Source: Nonlabens sp. Ci31
GTDB lineage: Bacteria; Bacteroidota; Bacteroidia; Flavobacteriales; Flavobacteriaceae
NCBI RefSeq assembly: GCF_012974865.1
Contig: NZ_CP043633.1
Coordinates: 992,001 to 1,056,000 of the forward strand
Length of the DNA stretch: 64,000 nt
Reading direction: 5' to 3'
Part shown: positions 53,495 through 61,885 of the stretch, one piece after another
Position numbering within the stretch: the stretch's first letter is position 1
Layout of the letters: each line of letters opens with the position of its first letter
Notes under the pieces: generated by a model
What the model saw: only the letters and a program-made list of their open reading frames with translations
Databases searched by the model: none
Told to the model about the DNA's origin: nothing
Made by a program: the position numbers and the translations under genes

Positions 53495-55570
53495 ATGGAC
53501 CAAATACCAGGATTATTAGTCACAGGAGTAGGTATCTTCCTTTTCCTTATTATCGTTTACTTCGCTATCATTGCGATGTTTTACAAAAAAGTACATCAAG
53601 GACAGGCGCTAGTACGTACCGGTTTTGGAGGTACTAAAGTCGCCACAGATAAAGGACTTTATGTGGTACCCGTATTCCACCGTGTGGAAACTATGGATAT
53701 TTCTGTAAAGAAAATCCAAATTGAACGTATGGGCGTAGAAGGTCTTATTTGTAAAGACAACATGCGGGCCGATATTAAAGTGGCGTTTTTTGTACGTGTG
53801 AATAATGACGTAGAATACATCAAAAAAGTGGCTCAAACCATAGGTGTAGCTCGTGCCTCTAGAAAAGAAACACTGGAAGATCTTTTTGAAGCAAAGTTCT
53901 CTGAGGCGTTAAAAACCGTAGGTAAGAAATTTGAATTCATCGATCTTTATGAAGCACGTCGCGAGTTTCGTGGCGAGATTGTAGATATTATCGGTACCGA
54001 TTTGAACGGGTATACACTAGAAGATTGTGCAATCGATTACCTAGAACAAACGTCCTTAACACATTTAAAACGAGATAATATCTTGGATGCTGAAGGTATC
54101 AAGAAGATTACAGAATTAACTGCTGCACAAAACATCAAGTCGAATTTAATTACTCGAGATGAAGAAAAAACCATCCGTAAGCAAGATGTTGAGGCTCGTG
54201 AAGCCATTCTAGAACTGGACAAACAACTGGCCGAAAAAGAAGAGCAACAAACACGTGAGATTGCAAATATCAAATCTCGTGAGGGAGCTCAGATTTTAAA
54301 AGTAGCCGAAGAAGAACGGCTCAAGTCAGAAACCGCCCGCATTGCAACCACAGAAAAAGTGCAAGTTGCTGAAGAAAACATGCAACGTCAGATTATTATT
54401 GCTGAAAAAAACAAGCAACGTACAGAGGCTGTTGAAACAGAGCGCGTAGAAAAAGACCGCATGCTGGAACTAACGGAGAGAGAAAGAGTCGTTACTCTAG
54501 CTCAAATCGAGAAAGAAAAAGTAGTCGAAGTAGAGAAAAAGAACATTCAAGACGTGATTAGAGATCGCGTGATTCTTGAAAAAGGGGTGGTAGAAGAACA
54601 GGAAAACATGAAAGACATTGAAGCTTTCAAAACTGCAGACCGTATCAAACAAGTGACAATTACAAATGCTGAAGCTCGTGCACAAGACGAATTGATACGC
54701 ATCACCATAGCTGCAGAGGCTTCTAAACAAGCTGCAGTTCAAAAAGCCGAAGAAATTAATATAGAGGCGCTTGCCAACAAAGAAGCTAGTGAAAAAGAAG
54801 CAGATGCACGTAAGACTCTTGCTGAAGCAACTGCCAAAGAAGAAGCAACTGTAGGACTTTCTGAAGCACAAGTAATGCATGCAAAAGCTGAGGCCAGTGA
54901 GCGTCAGGGAATTGTAGATGCATTGATCATCCAGAAAAAAGCAGAGGCTGAAGCACACGGAATTACCGCAAAAGCAGCCGCAAAACTTCAAGACGGACTT
55001 GCTGAAGCTAAGGTTATTAAAGAAAAAGCCCTTGCTGATGCCGCTGGAATTGAAGAGAAAGCAAACGCCATGAAGAAATTAGATGGTGTAGGTAAAGAAC
55101 ACGAAGAATTCAAACTACGTCTCGATAAAGAACTTCAAGTAGATTTAGCACAAATCAACATCCAAAAAGATATTGCAGACGCACAAGCACAAGTAATAGG
55201 AGATGCATTGAGAGCTGCTAAAATTGATATAGTAGGTGGTGAGACCATGTTCTTTGAACAAATCATAGGTCAAATAACTAAAGCAAAAGGTTATGACAGA
55301 CTTGTACGTCACTCTGAAACAGTATCTGAAGTAAAAGATGCTATTCTAGGAAGCGATGATGTAAAAGGAAATTTATTGGATAAAGTAAAAGACTTTGCCG
55401 ATAAGTACAATATCAGTTCTGAGGACATCAAGAACCTAACCATCGCAAACCTGTTGAGCAATCTACAAAACAAGTCTAACGACGGCGAGGAACAAAACAT
55501 GTTGAGCAACCTAATGAACCTTGCAAAAGGAATGGGGCTTTCTAATAAAAAACTGGATAGTTTAAAGTAG
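53495..55570 (+). CDS. Flotillin-family (SPFH/YqiK-type) membrane scaffold protein
   Basis: The 691-aa protein has one N-terminal membrane helix (about 5-28), an SPFH/band 7 domain (about 30-200: 'GQALVRTGFGGTKVATDKG', 'VAFFVRVNNDVEYIKKVAQT') and a very long Glu/Ala/Lys-rich coiled coil (about 200-580) with flotillin-type 'EAxA' repeats. A C-terminal tail follows ('NISSEDIKNLTIANLLSNLQ'). It is longer than E. coli YqiK (about 550). Flotillins organise membrane microdomains. Its pairing with a YqiJ-like protein is conserved in other bacteria, and here PspA-like and AAA partners flank it. Confidence 0.92.
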   Translation: MDQIPGLLVTGVGIFLFLIIVYFAIIAMFYKKVHQGQALVRTGFGGTKVATDKGLYVVPVFHRVETMDISVKKIQIERMGVEGLICKDNMRADIKVAFFVRVNNDVEYIKKVAQTIGVARASRKETLEDLFEAKFSEALKTVGKKFEFIDLYEARREFRGEIVDIIGTDLNGYTLEDCAIDYLEQTSLTHLKRDNILDAEGIKKITELTAAQNIKSNLITRDEEKTIRKQDVEAREAILELDKQLAEKEEQQTREIANIKSREGAQILKVAEEERLKSETARIATTEKVQVAEENMQRQIIIAEKNKQRTEAVETERVEKDRMLELTERERVVTLAQIEKEKVVEVEKKNIQDVIRDRVILEKGVVEEQENMKDIEAFKTADRIKQVTITNAEARAQDELIRITIAAEASKQAAVQKAEEINIEALANKEASEKEADARKTLAEATAKEEATVGLSEAQVMHAKAEASERQGIVDALIIQKKAEAEAHGITAKAAAKLQDGLAEAKVIKEKALADAAGIEEKANAMKKLDGVGKEHEEFKLRLDKELQVDLAQINIQKDIADAQAQVIGDALRAAKIDIVGGETMFFEQIIGQITKAKGYDRLVRHSETVSEVKDAILGSDDVKGNLLDKVKDFADKYNISSEDIKNLTIANLLSNLQNKSNDGEEQNMLSNLMNLAKGMGLSNKKLDSLK

Positions 55571-55580
55571 AACTTTTAGG

Positions 55581-55620
55581 GCCCTACACTGTTCTTTCTT
55601 AGGAAAGAACAGTGTAGGGC
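55581..55620. repeat. Long perfect hairpin between flotillin and RAYT genes
   Basis: An 18-bp perfect stem (55581-55598 with 55603-55620) with loop TTAG is followed by TATCC, not a T tract. It may terminate the flotillin mRNA or be a REP-type element used by the adjacent transposase. A weaker 5-bp stem follows (55634-55638 with 55646-55650). Confidence 0.75.
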
Positions 55621-55725
55621 TATCCGGTATATTCCCGAAGAAATATCGGGAGATGCCACTGCTATCCCTAGCGCAAGACATTTGTTTACGAGTAGCTCTC
55701 CGCATGCCAAAGTAAAGCACAAACA

Positions 55726-56352
55726 ATGAAAAAGCACAACCGCAAATCCATACGTCTCAAAGGTTACGACTACACATCTATAGGTAGGTATTTTGTGACT
55801 ATCGTTGTGCGTAATAGATGGCGACTGTTTGGAAAAGTAGTAAATGGTGAGATGGCTTTAAATACGTTTGGAGAAATTGCAGAACGTGAATGGGTCCATA
55901 CATTAAGGTTGCGCAATAACTTATCTTTAGGTGCATTTATGATCATGCCAGATCATATTCATTTTGTGGTTAATATAGAAGTTGCCATAAATCAAACTGA
56001 ACATGCTCCAGAAGAACTGGAACGTCGTGCGGGTGCTGTAAAAGGAAAAGACATTTGTAAAGAAGGTTCTTTGGGAAGTCTGGTAAGAGGTTATAAAGCA
56101 GCTGTAACTAATCAAATTAAAACTTTGATATATGCACAGAAAGAAAATAAATCTGACTTATCAGAATCCGCTTTTACCGAGCTGAATCTGCTTATCAGAA
56201 AAATCGATCTAAAAAAGACCCTCTGGGTACGCAATTACCACGAAATAATCATCAGAGATCAACGCGCTTATCTCAACATAAGCAAGTACATCAATAATAA
56301 TCCTAAAAAATGGGATGAAGATCTCAAGAAAAAACTAGGACTACATGAGTGA
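55726..56352 (+). CDS. REP-associated tyrosine transposase (RAYT, Y1/HUH family)
   Basis: The 208-aa protein shows 'YFVTIVVRNRWRLFG', the HUH metal site 'MPDHIHFVV' (His77, His79), the presumed catalytic Tyr123 in 'LVRGYKAAVTNQI', and the RAYT C-terminal block 'WVRNYHEIIIRDQRAYLNIS' with 'YINNNPKKWDED'. All active-site residues are present. RAYTs are single-copy, domesticated relatives of IS200/IS605 transposases that process REP hairpins in single-stranded DNA. Its last codons overlap the start of the ATPase gene by 8 bp. Hairpins lie on both sides (55581-55620 and 56363-56382). Confidence 0.92.
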   Translation: MKKHNRKSIRLKGYDYTSIGRYFVTIVVRNRWRLFGKVVNGEMALNTFGEIAEREWVHTLRLRNNLSLGAFMIMPDHIHFVVNIEVAINQTEHAPEELERRAGAVKGKDICKEGSLGSLVRGYKAAVTNQIKTLIYAQKENKSDLSESAFTELNLLIRKIDLKKTLWVRNYHEIIIRDQRAYLNISKYINNNPKKWDEDLKKKLGLHE

Positions 56353-59300
56353 CACCATAAAAGGGCGCGATGCGTCGCGCCCAAACAGCGATGCGTCGCG
56401 CCCAAACAGCGATGCGTCGCGCCCAAACAGCGATGCGTCGCACCCAAACAGCGATGCGTCGCGCCCAAACAGCGATGCGTCGCACCCAAAAAGTGATGCG
56501 TCGCGCCCAAACAGCGATGCGTCGCGCCCAAAAAGCAATGCGTCGCGCCCAAACAGCGATGCGTCGCGCCCAAACAGCGATGCGTCGCACCCAAAAAGCG
56601 GCAACTCAAGCCCCACAGACACTACCCAACTGGACTCAGGAACTTACGAGATCATCCAGAGCAGACTGCTCAAGCAAAAGAACGACTTGCAGCAACGTCT
56701 CCATGCGCTGAATGAAGAAAGGAAAAAAGTCTTCGGTTCGCTAGAAACAAGGTTGATTGCAAACGATCGTGTGAATACAGAAAACAACTGTATCGCTCGT
56801 GACATTGTGACGATTGGGAACTACAGTGTTTTCGGTTATAACGTTCACTTTGGATTGCGTACGGAGGTCCACTTAAGTGACGTATTTAGTATCTATGAAT
56901 TTCATCGTGATGGCAGCGCTGGTGATGCGTTACGCTTTAGCGAAAGCGGAAACAAACTCCACCTCATCACTGATCCCACATTTCAAACCGACTTTGAAAA
57001 TCTTTACAAATACTATCGCAACACAATCTTTTCCAAATTTGCGATTATGGGGAATTACCTGCATATGGTATTCCAACTCAGTGATTCCGTTACTGATATC
57101 AAGACTTTTAAGTGGTTGATTACAGAAAATGAATTGCAATATATAGACAACCGTAGTGAGCACGAATATCGTTATCCTGCGCAATATGGTTTCCAGTGGA
57201 AAGAAGCTGGACGCGATAACCAGCGCAATGGTATTCATGCGCATATATCCATTTTAGACAAGGTTTTTGTAGAAACAATAGGTGGCGATTTAACCATAAA
57301 AGTAGAGGATAATACAGATGATGGTCAAGGAATTTATAGGGAAAATGTAGCGCATCGTGACCAGACCCTAGATGATGGACAGTACCGCTATGCCGACTTA
57401 GACAATTTGATTGTTCTAGAAATCAAACCCTTTCAAGAAGAGCCCCGCTATTTTGTCTATAATCACAAAATCAAAGCAGTAGAAAGAATAGACAGCATTG
57501 CACAGGCTGCCGTATTGTTGCCTGATGGTCAGGGAATTATTTTTCCTAGCGGATTTTACCTGCAAACAGGAGCGTATAACGTCTTCCCAAATGGCGCTGG
57601 TGAATTAAAATTCCAACAAAAAATCGCGTCACCTAATGGAGAAGACCACTTGTACGTATTTTATAATCCGCAAAAGGCGCTGTACGTGTTGATGTCTTAT
57701 AATGTGATCGATCAGACTGTGAAAACACCTATTGTTTGCAGTGGTTTTACGATTTTGGAACAAGGTGAATTGTGTTATTTCCGCACGGGAGATGAGCAAA
57801 CTAAACACCACATGATGCAAATTTGGCAAACACCTTATTTGAAAGGTGATATTATGCCGTCTGAGCATCAAGACACCATGTTGTATAAGATAGGCAATAA
57901 GGATATTGTAAAAGCAATGGCAGAGTCTAATGAGCTGCTCACGCTGTTAAATAAAGAAGATAGTTACGGCGGTTTATATGATGATATGGCTCGTGTCTCT
58001 AAAGATATTTTAGATGCTTATTATTGGCTTTCAGAAGAAGAGACACAACAAATCAACTTACCTCTCGCCGAAATCAATAAAGCATCCAATGCTGCCATTG
58101 ACGAGTTTGAGAAAGTGAAACAGCTGCGCAAACAAGCGACTGCAGATACTAAAGGGATTTCTAAAAAAGCAGAGGAGCTTTTTGGAAAAGTTAAAAGCAC
58201 CTCGTTCAAATCCATTAATGATTTTGTAAAACTATTAACCCAGCTACGTAGTTTGCGTGGTGAGGCTATAGGTTTGTACGAGATACGCTATGTAGATAAG
58301 GCTTTTATTAAAGGAATCGAGGAACAAATCGTGGAGCAAAACGAGTTGATCTCACGTCGTGCAGTGACCTTTTTGTTAGATGATAAAGCACTAGCGCCTT
58401 ATCATAATGCGGTTCATGAAAAGCAGCAGGTTCTTAATGCTACTAAGAAAGTGATAGAGATCAAGAATCTTGAAAAAGAAGTCAATCAGATTGCTGAAGA
58501 TTTAGAGCTGTTGATTGAGATCGTTTCTAATCTAGAAATAGAAGACACTTCCCATTCTACCAAAATCATTGAGAATATCTCCTTGATTTTTGCGACCATC
58601 AACCAGGTAAAAGCAGCGATTAAGAACAAAATCAAAACCGTAGGTAAAAAAGAAGCTCAAGCCGATTTTGCTGCGCAATTAAAATTGATTGATCAAAGCA
58701 TTATCAATTACTTGGACATTGCCAGCACACCAGAAAAATGCGACGAATTCCTGACTAAAGTTTCCATTCAGTTAGAAGAACTAGAAGGAAAGTTTGCCGA
58801 TTTTGAAGAGTACATTACGGAGATTATTGAAAAACGTGAAGAAGTTTACGCTGCTTTTGACAATCGTAAAAGTAGTTTGTTAGAGGCACGTAACAAAAAA
58901 GCTCTTGCCTATCAAAATGCTGCAGAGCGTATCCTAAAAGGGGTGCAGAAACGGGCGCAATCCTTAGATAGTATCACGGAGATCAATGGGTATTTTGCCA
59001 GTGATCTCATGATCAATAAGGTGCGGGATATAGTCGTGCAATTAAAAGAGCTAGACGACGCTGGTAAAGCTGAAGGTATTGAAACGGCACTTAAAGTCGC
59101 TCGTGAAGATGCCTTGAGGAAACTCAAGGATAAAAAGGAGCTGTATGAAGATGGTGATAACATCATCAAGCTAGGGAAACATAAGTTTGGTGTCAATAAA
59201 CAGCAGCTGGATCTCACCATTGTTGTCAAAGATAATGGGTTGTTTTACCACCTTACAGGAACTGATTTCTATCAAGAATTGCATAACGAAGTCTTGACAC

Positions 59301-61576
59301 AATCAAAAGATATCTGGAATCAAGAGTTGGTTTCTGAGAATGGACAAGTCTACAGATCTGCCTACCTCGCCTATTCTATTTTCAAATCTGGTGATAAGGA
59401 CACCATGAGAACCGTGAGCCCTGCAAATTTACTGAGCCATGTTCAGGAACTTGCTAGTGGAAACTATTCTGGTGGATATGTCAAAGGGGTTCACGACCAT
59501 GATGCCGCTCAAATTTTAAGTGTTTTACTACATAAAGATCACGATCTAGGCTTACTAACCTATTCGCCAAGTATAAGAGCGCAGGCACAGTTTTTCTGGA
59601 ATAGTTTTGACTCGATGCGCCGCGTGCGCACCAACCGTATTTTAAAAAGTGCTGGTGAAGTATTAGCTGTTTTTGAAGACAGTAAGGAATATGATTTTAT
59701 AGTGGAAGAGTTGGCTGCTGAAGTTTATAAATGGCAACCGCAGTTCGAGAGCCTCACTGCTCGCAAGGAAAAATACGACACTTCTATACAAACAACACAG
59801 TTCGAGAGCCTCACTGCTCGCGATATTGCAAGTTATTTATTTAACGAGCTGAAAGACAACGATCACTTTACTGTTAGCGCAAGTGCCATTCAATTAAAAG
59901 AGGCTTTTGAGAAAAAAATAAAATCTCAAAATGCCGACTTAAAATTCAAAAAAAGCTTAGAAGCTTGTGAGGACGAAAAATCTAAAGTGGAACTGGTACG
60001 GCATTGGGTTTCCGCTTTCGCGAAAGCGCACTTCGACAAGCTCCATGTGACGGACCAAAATTGGATACCCTACATCAATGAATGCGTAGCAAATATCCTT
60101 TACGGAGAACTGACGGCAGATAAAACGGTAGCCATTTCACCAAGTCAGAAAGTGAGTGCCTTAAAAGGTTCTCATAGCAGCATCGATGAAGGCGAATTCG
60201 TTTTTAACTACCACGATTTTGTAGCGGCACTAGAACATTTTGTAAGCATAAAAGTACCTGCTTATACTACTTTTAGAAAAGCAAAACACCAGGTAACCGA
60301 AGACTTAAAAGAGTCTTTGCGACTAGAAGAATTCAAACCTCGAGTGTTGAGTTCTTTTGTACGTAACAAGTTGATCGATCAGGTATATTTCCCGTTGATA
60401 GGAGATAATCTTTCCAAACAATTAGGAGCTGTAGGCGATACAAAACGCACCGACCGCATGGGGTTATTGCTGTTGATCTCACCACCTGGTTATGGTAAAA
60501 CGACCTTGATGGAATATGTGGCCAACCGATTAGGCCTGATATTTATGAAGATCAACGGGCCGGCAATAGGTCATGACATTACCTCTGTAGATCCAGAAGC
60601 AGCAACTAATGCCGCGACAAGAGAAGAACTCAAAAAGCTCAACCTCGCTTTTGAAATGGGCGATAATGTCATGCTATATCTAGATGATATCCAGCACTGT
60701 AATCCTGAGTTTTTACAAAAATTCATCAGCCTGTCTGATGGAACGCGTAAGATTGAAGGAGTTTATAATGGAAAGCCGAAAACTTATGATTTACGCAGCA
60801 AGAAATTTTGCGTGATCATGGCTGGTAATCCCTACACAGAAAGTGGTGATAAATTCCAGATTCCAGACATGCTTGCCAACCGTGCCGATATTTATAACCT
60901 TGGTGATATCATAGGAGATACCGCTCATTTATTTGAATTGAGTCTGGTGGAAAACGCACTGACTAGTAATCCTGTGTTACAGCAATTGAGTAATAAGCAC
61001 TTTGATGATGTGTATGCTTTAGTAGATCGCATTCAAAATGGAGGGCTTCAAGATACCTCAGCCGTCGCAGATATGGAGCTAAAAGGAAACCACAGCAATC
61101 AAGAAATAACCGATTATGTGGCTGTGCTGGAGAAAGTACTGAAGATAAGAGATACCGTTCTTAAAGTAAATGAGAACTACATCGCCAGTGCCGGAATGGA
61201 GGATGCTTATCGTACCGAACCTAGTTTTAAACTACAAGGTTCTTATAGAGATATGAATAAATTGGTTGCAAAAGTGGTTCCTATCATGGACGATAAAGAA
61301 TTGCAAACGCTGCTATTATCTCATTATGAAAGTGAATCTCAAACACTAACCAGCGCTGCCGAAGCCAATCTTTTAAAATACAAAGAACTGGTACAAACCA
61401 TCACTACAGAAGAACGACAACGATGGAATGATATCAAGGGTATTTTTGCCAAAAACAACAAGCTCAACGGCCTAGGCGGGCAAAATCAAATGTCACAAGT
61501 ATTGAGTCAAATGATGGATTTCTCTGAGAACTTAGAAGGAATTAAAGAGGTGTTGAAGAATGGGCTTTCTAAGTAA
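56345..61576 (+). CDS. Giant AAA ATPase (so-called DNA repair ATPase family) with repeat-derived N-terminus
   Basis: The 1743-aa protein starts 'MSDTIKGR', followed by eleven heptads DAS(R/H)P(N/K)S at residues 9-85. The family core begins near 'QLDSGTYEIIQSRLLKQ'. The middle (about 570-960) is helical and coiled-coil-like. The AAA domain near the C-terminus has Walker A 'SPPGYGKTT' (about 1379-1387), Walker B 'VMLYLDDIQH' (about 1440-1449) and sensor-like 'CVIMAGNPYTESG'. Close families are annotated as DNA repair ATPase (DUF3686 region) by homology only. No ATG lies between the repeats and the core, so the repeats are translated if this gene is expressed. It is co-directional with the flotillin/PspA cluster and coupled to the RAYT gene. 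Confidence 0.88.
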   Translation: MSDTIKGRDASRPNSDASRPNSDASRPNSDASHPNSDASRPNSDASHPKSDASRPNSDASRPKSNASRPNSDASRPNSDASHPKSGNSSPTDTTQLDSGTYEIIQSRLLKQKNDLQQRLHALNEERKKVFGSLETRLIANDRVNTENNCIARDIVTIGNYSVFGYNVHFGLRTEVHLSDVFSIYEFHRDGSAGDALRFSESGNKLHLITDPTFQTDFENLYKYYRNTIFSKFAIMGNYLHMVFQLSDSVTDIKTFKWLITENELQYIDNRSEHEYRYPAQYGFQWKEAGRDNQRNGIHAHISILDKVFVETIGGDLTIKVEDNTDDGQGIYRENVAHRDQTLDDGQYRYADLDNLIVLEIKPFQEEPRYFVYNHKIKAVERIDSIAQAAVLLPDGQGIIFPSGFYLQTGAYNVFPNGAGELKFQQKIASPNGEDHLYVFYNPQKALYVLMSYNVIDQTVKTPIVCSGFTILEQGELCYFRTGDEQTKHHMMQIWQTPYLKGDIMPSEHQDTMLYKIGNKDIVKAMAESNELLTLLNKEDSYGGLYDDMARVSKDILDAYYWLSEEETQQINLPLAEINKASNAAIDEFEKVKQLRKQATADTKGISKKAEELFGKVKSTSFKSINDFVKLLTQLRSLRGEAIGLYEIRYVDKAFIKGIEEQIVEQNELISRRAVTFLLDDKALAPYHNAVHEKQQVLNATKKVIEIKNLEKEVNQIAEDLELLIEIVSNLEIEDTSHSTKIIENISLIFATINQVKAAIKNKIKTVGKKEAQADFAAQLKLIDQSIINYLDIASTPEKCDEFLTKVSIQLEELEGKFADFEEYITEIIEKREEVYAAFDNRKSSLLEARNKKALAYQNAAERILKGVQKRAQSLDSITEINGYFASDLMINKVRDIVVQLKELDDAGKAEGIETALKVAREDALRKLKDKKELYEDGDNIIKLGKHKFGVNKQQLDLTIVVKDNGLFYHLTGTDFYQELHNEVLTQSKDIWNQELVSENGQVYRSAYLAYSIFKSGDKDTMRTVSPANLLSHVQELASGNYSGGYVKGVHDHDAAQILSVLLHKDHDLGLLTYSPSIRAQAQFFWNSFDSMRRVRTNRILKSAGEVLAVFEDSKEYDFIVEELAAEVYKWQPQFESLTARKEKYDTSIQTTQFESLTARDIASYLFNELKDNDHFTVSASAIQLKEAFEKKIKSQNADLKFKKSLEACEDEKSKVELVRHWVSAFAKAHFDKLHVTDQNWIPYINECVANILYGELTADKTVAISPSQKVSALKGSHSSIDEGEFVFNYHDFVAALEHFVSIKVPAYTTFRKAKHQVTEDLKESLRLEEFKPRVLSSFVRNKLIDQVYFPLIGDNLSKQLGAVGDTKRTDRMGLLLLISPPGYGKTTLMEYVANRLGLIFMKINGPAIGHDITSVDPEAATNAATREELKKLNLAFEMGDNVMLYLDDIQHCNPEFLQKFISLSDGTRKIEGVYNGKPKTYDLRSKKFCVIMAGNPYTESGDKFQIPDMLANRADIYNLGDIIGDTAHLFELSLVENALTSNPVLQQLSNKHFDDVYALVDRIQNGGLQDTSAVADMELKGNHSNQEITDYVAVLEKVLKIRDTVLKVNENYIASAGMEDAYRTEPSFKLQGSYRDMNKLVAKVVPIMDDKELQTLLLSHYESESQTLTSAAEANLLKYKELVQTITTEERQRWNDIKGIFAKNNKLNGLGGQNQMSQVLSQMMDFSENLEGIKEVLKNGLSK
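56363..56382. repeat. REP-like hairpin at the RAYT/ATPase junction
   Basis: An 8-bp perfect stem GGGCGCGA / TCGCGCCC with loop TGCG lies 11 bp past the RAYT stop. Its right half is the unit that is tandemly repeated downstream. Confidence 0.85.
56369..56599 (+). repeat. Eleven 21-bp tandem repeats coding for a heptad
   Basis: Eleven units of the type GATGCGTCGCGCCCAAACAGC run in frame with the ATPase. Variation is limited to a few positions (R/H, N/K, one D to N). The unit length is a multiple of three and has no stop in any forward or reverse frame, which creates several shadow reading frames. GC content is far above the surroundings. Confidence 0.95.
56933..56948. repeat. One-mismatch iterated palindrome in ATPase gene
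   Basis: CGCTTTAGCGAAAGCG, one inner mismatch to the common core. Confidence 0.7.
59741..59821 (+). repeat. 24-bp exact direct repeat inside the ATPase gene
   Basis: Identical 24-bp copies at 59741-59764 and 59798-59821 (period 57 bp, in frame) encode 'QFESLTAR' twice. The core TTCGAGAGCCTCA also occurs in the intergenic region at 36272-36284, so it is a dispersed element and not only a local duplication. Confidence 0.85.
60013..60028. repeat. Iterated palindrome copy in ATPase gene
   Basis: Exact copy of CGCTTTCGCGAAAGCG, read as Ala-Phe-Ala-Lys-Ala. It is directly followed by CACTTCGACAAGCTC, which looks like another dispersed repeat. Confidence 0.9.
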
Positions 61577-61885
61577 TGACGACGGGACAGGTTGACGATT
61601 GTCGATCAATATAGTATGTTTAAAAGTGCGAATTAACATTCGTAGCTTTGATGTTTTTTGTGGCATTCTCTCCAAATATTTTAAGATTTGACATACCAAC
61701 AATTCGTGTTGGCATGGTCTAAATCTGTTCTCCTTGTTAATCCTGAGAATAGTAACTAGCGCTATCTTTAGCAGCCAAAACGGCCAATACAAATACTTGA
61801 CATGTTGGTTATAGAAAAGTGACTATTAAAGTAAAACTCTATCTAAAATTATTAATACTTTTACTAAGAATTAGAATTAAAGACT
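61577..61885. other. Intergenic region after the ATPase gene
   Basis: No gene supported. A reverse-strand frame of 86 codons overlaps the ATPase end but resembles nothing. The region ends with one copy (61790-61820) of a direct repeat that recurs beyond the next gene. Confidence 0.5.
61790..61820 (+). repeat. Left copy of imperfect direct repeat flanking the broken lipoprotein gene
   Basis: It starts CAAATACTTGACATG and aligns with 62841-62872 with four mismatches and one gap over about 31 bp. Confidence 0.7.

Noticed and set aside
56268..56711. Several long reading frames on both strands across the 21-bp repeat array
   Set aside because: The repeat unit is a multiple of three without stops in any frame, so all frames stay open automatically. 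Only the frame of the ATPase continues into a conserved protein.
50187..61576. Prophage or defence island
   Set aside because: The XRE/S24-like regulator and RAYT could suggest one, but no capsid, tail, terminase, integrase, restriction or toxin-antitoxin genes are present. The RAYT type is usually domesticated.
61532..61792. Reverse-strand frame of 86 codons at the ATPase end
   Set aside because: It overlaps the ATPase 3' end antisense, has no recognisable motif and no promoter box.
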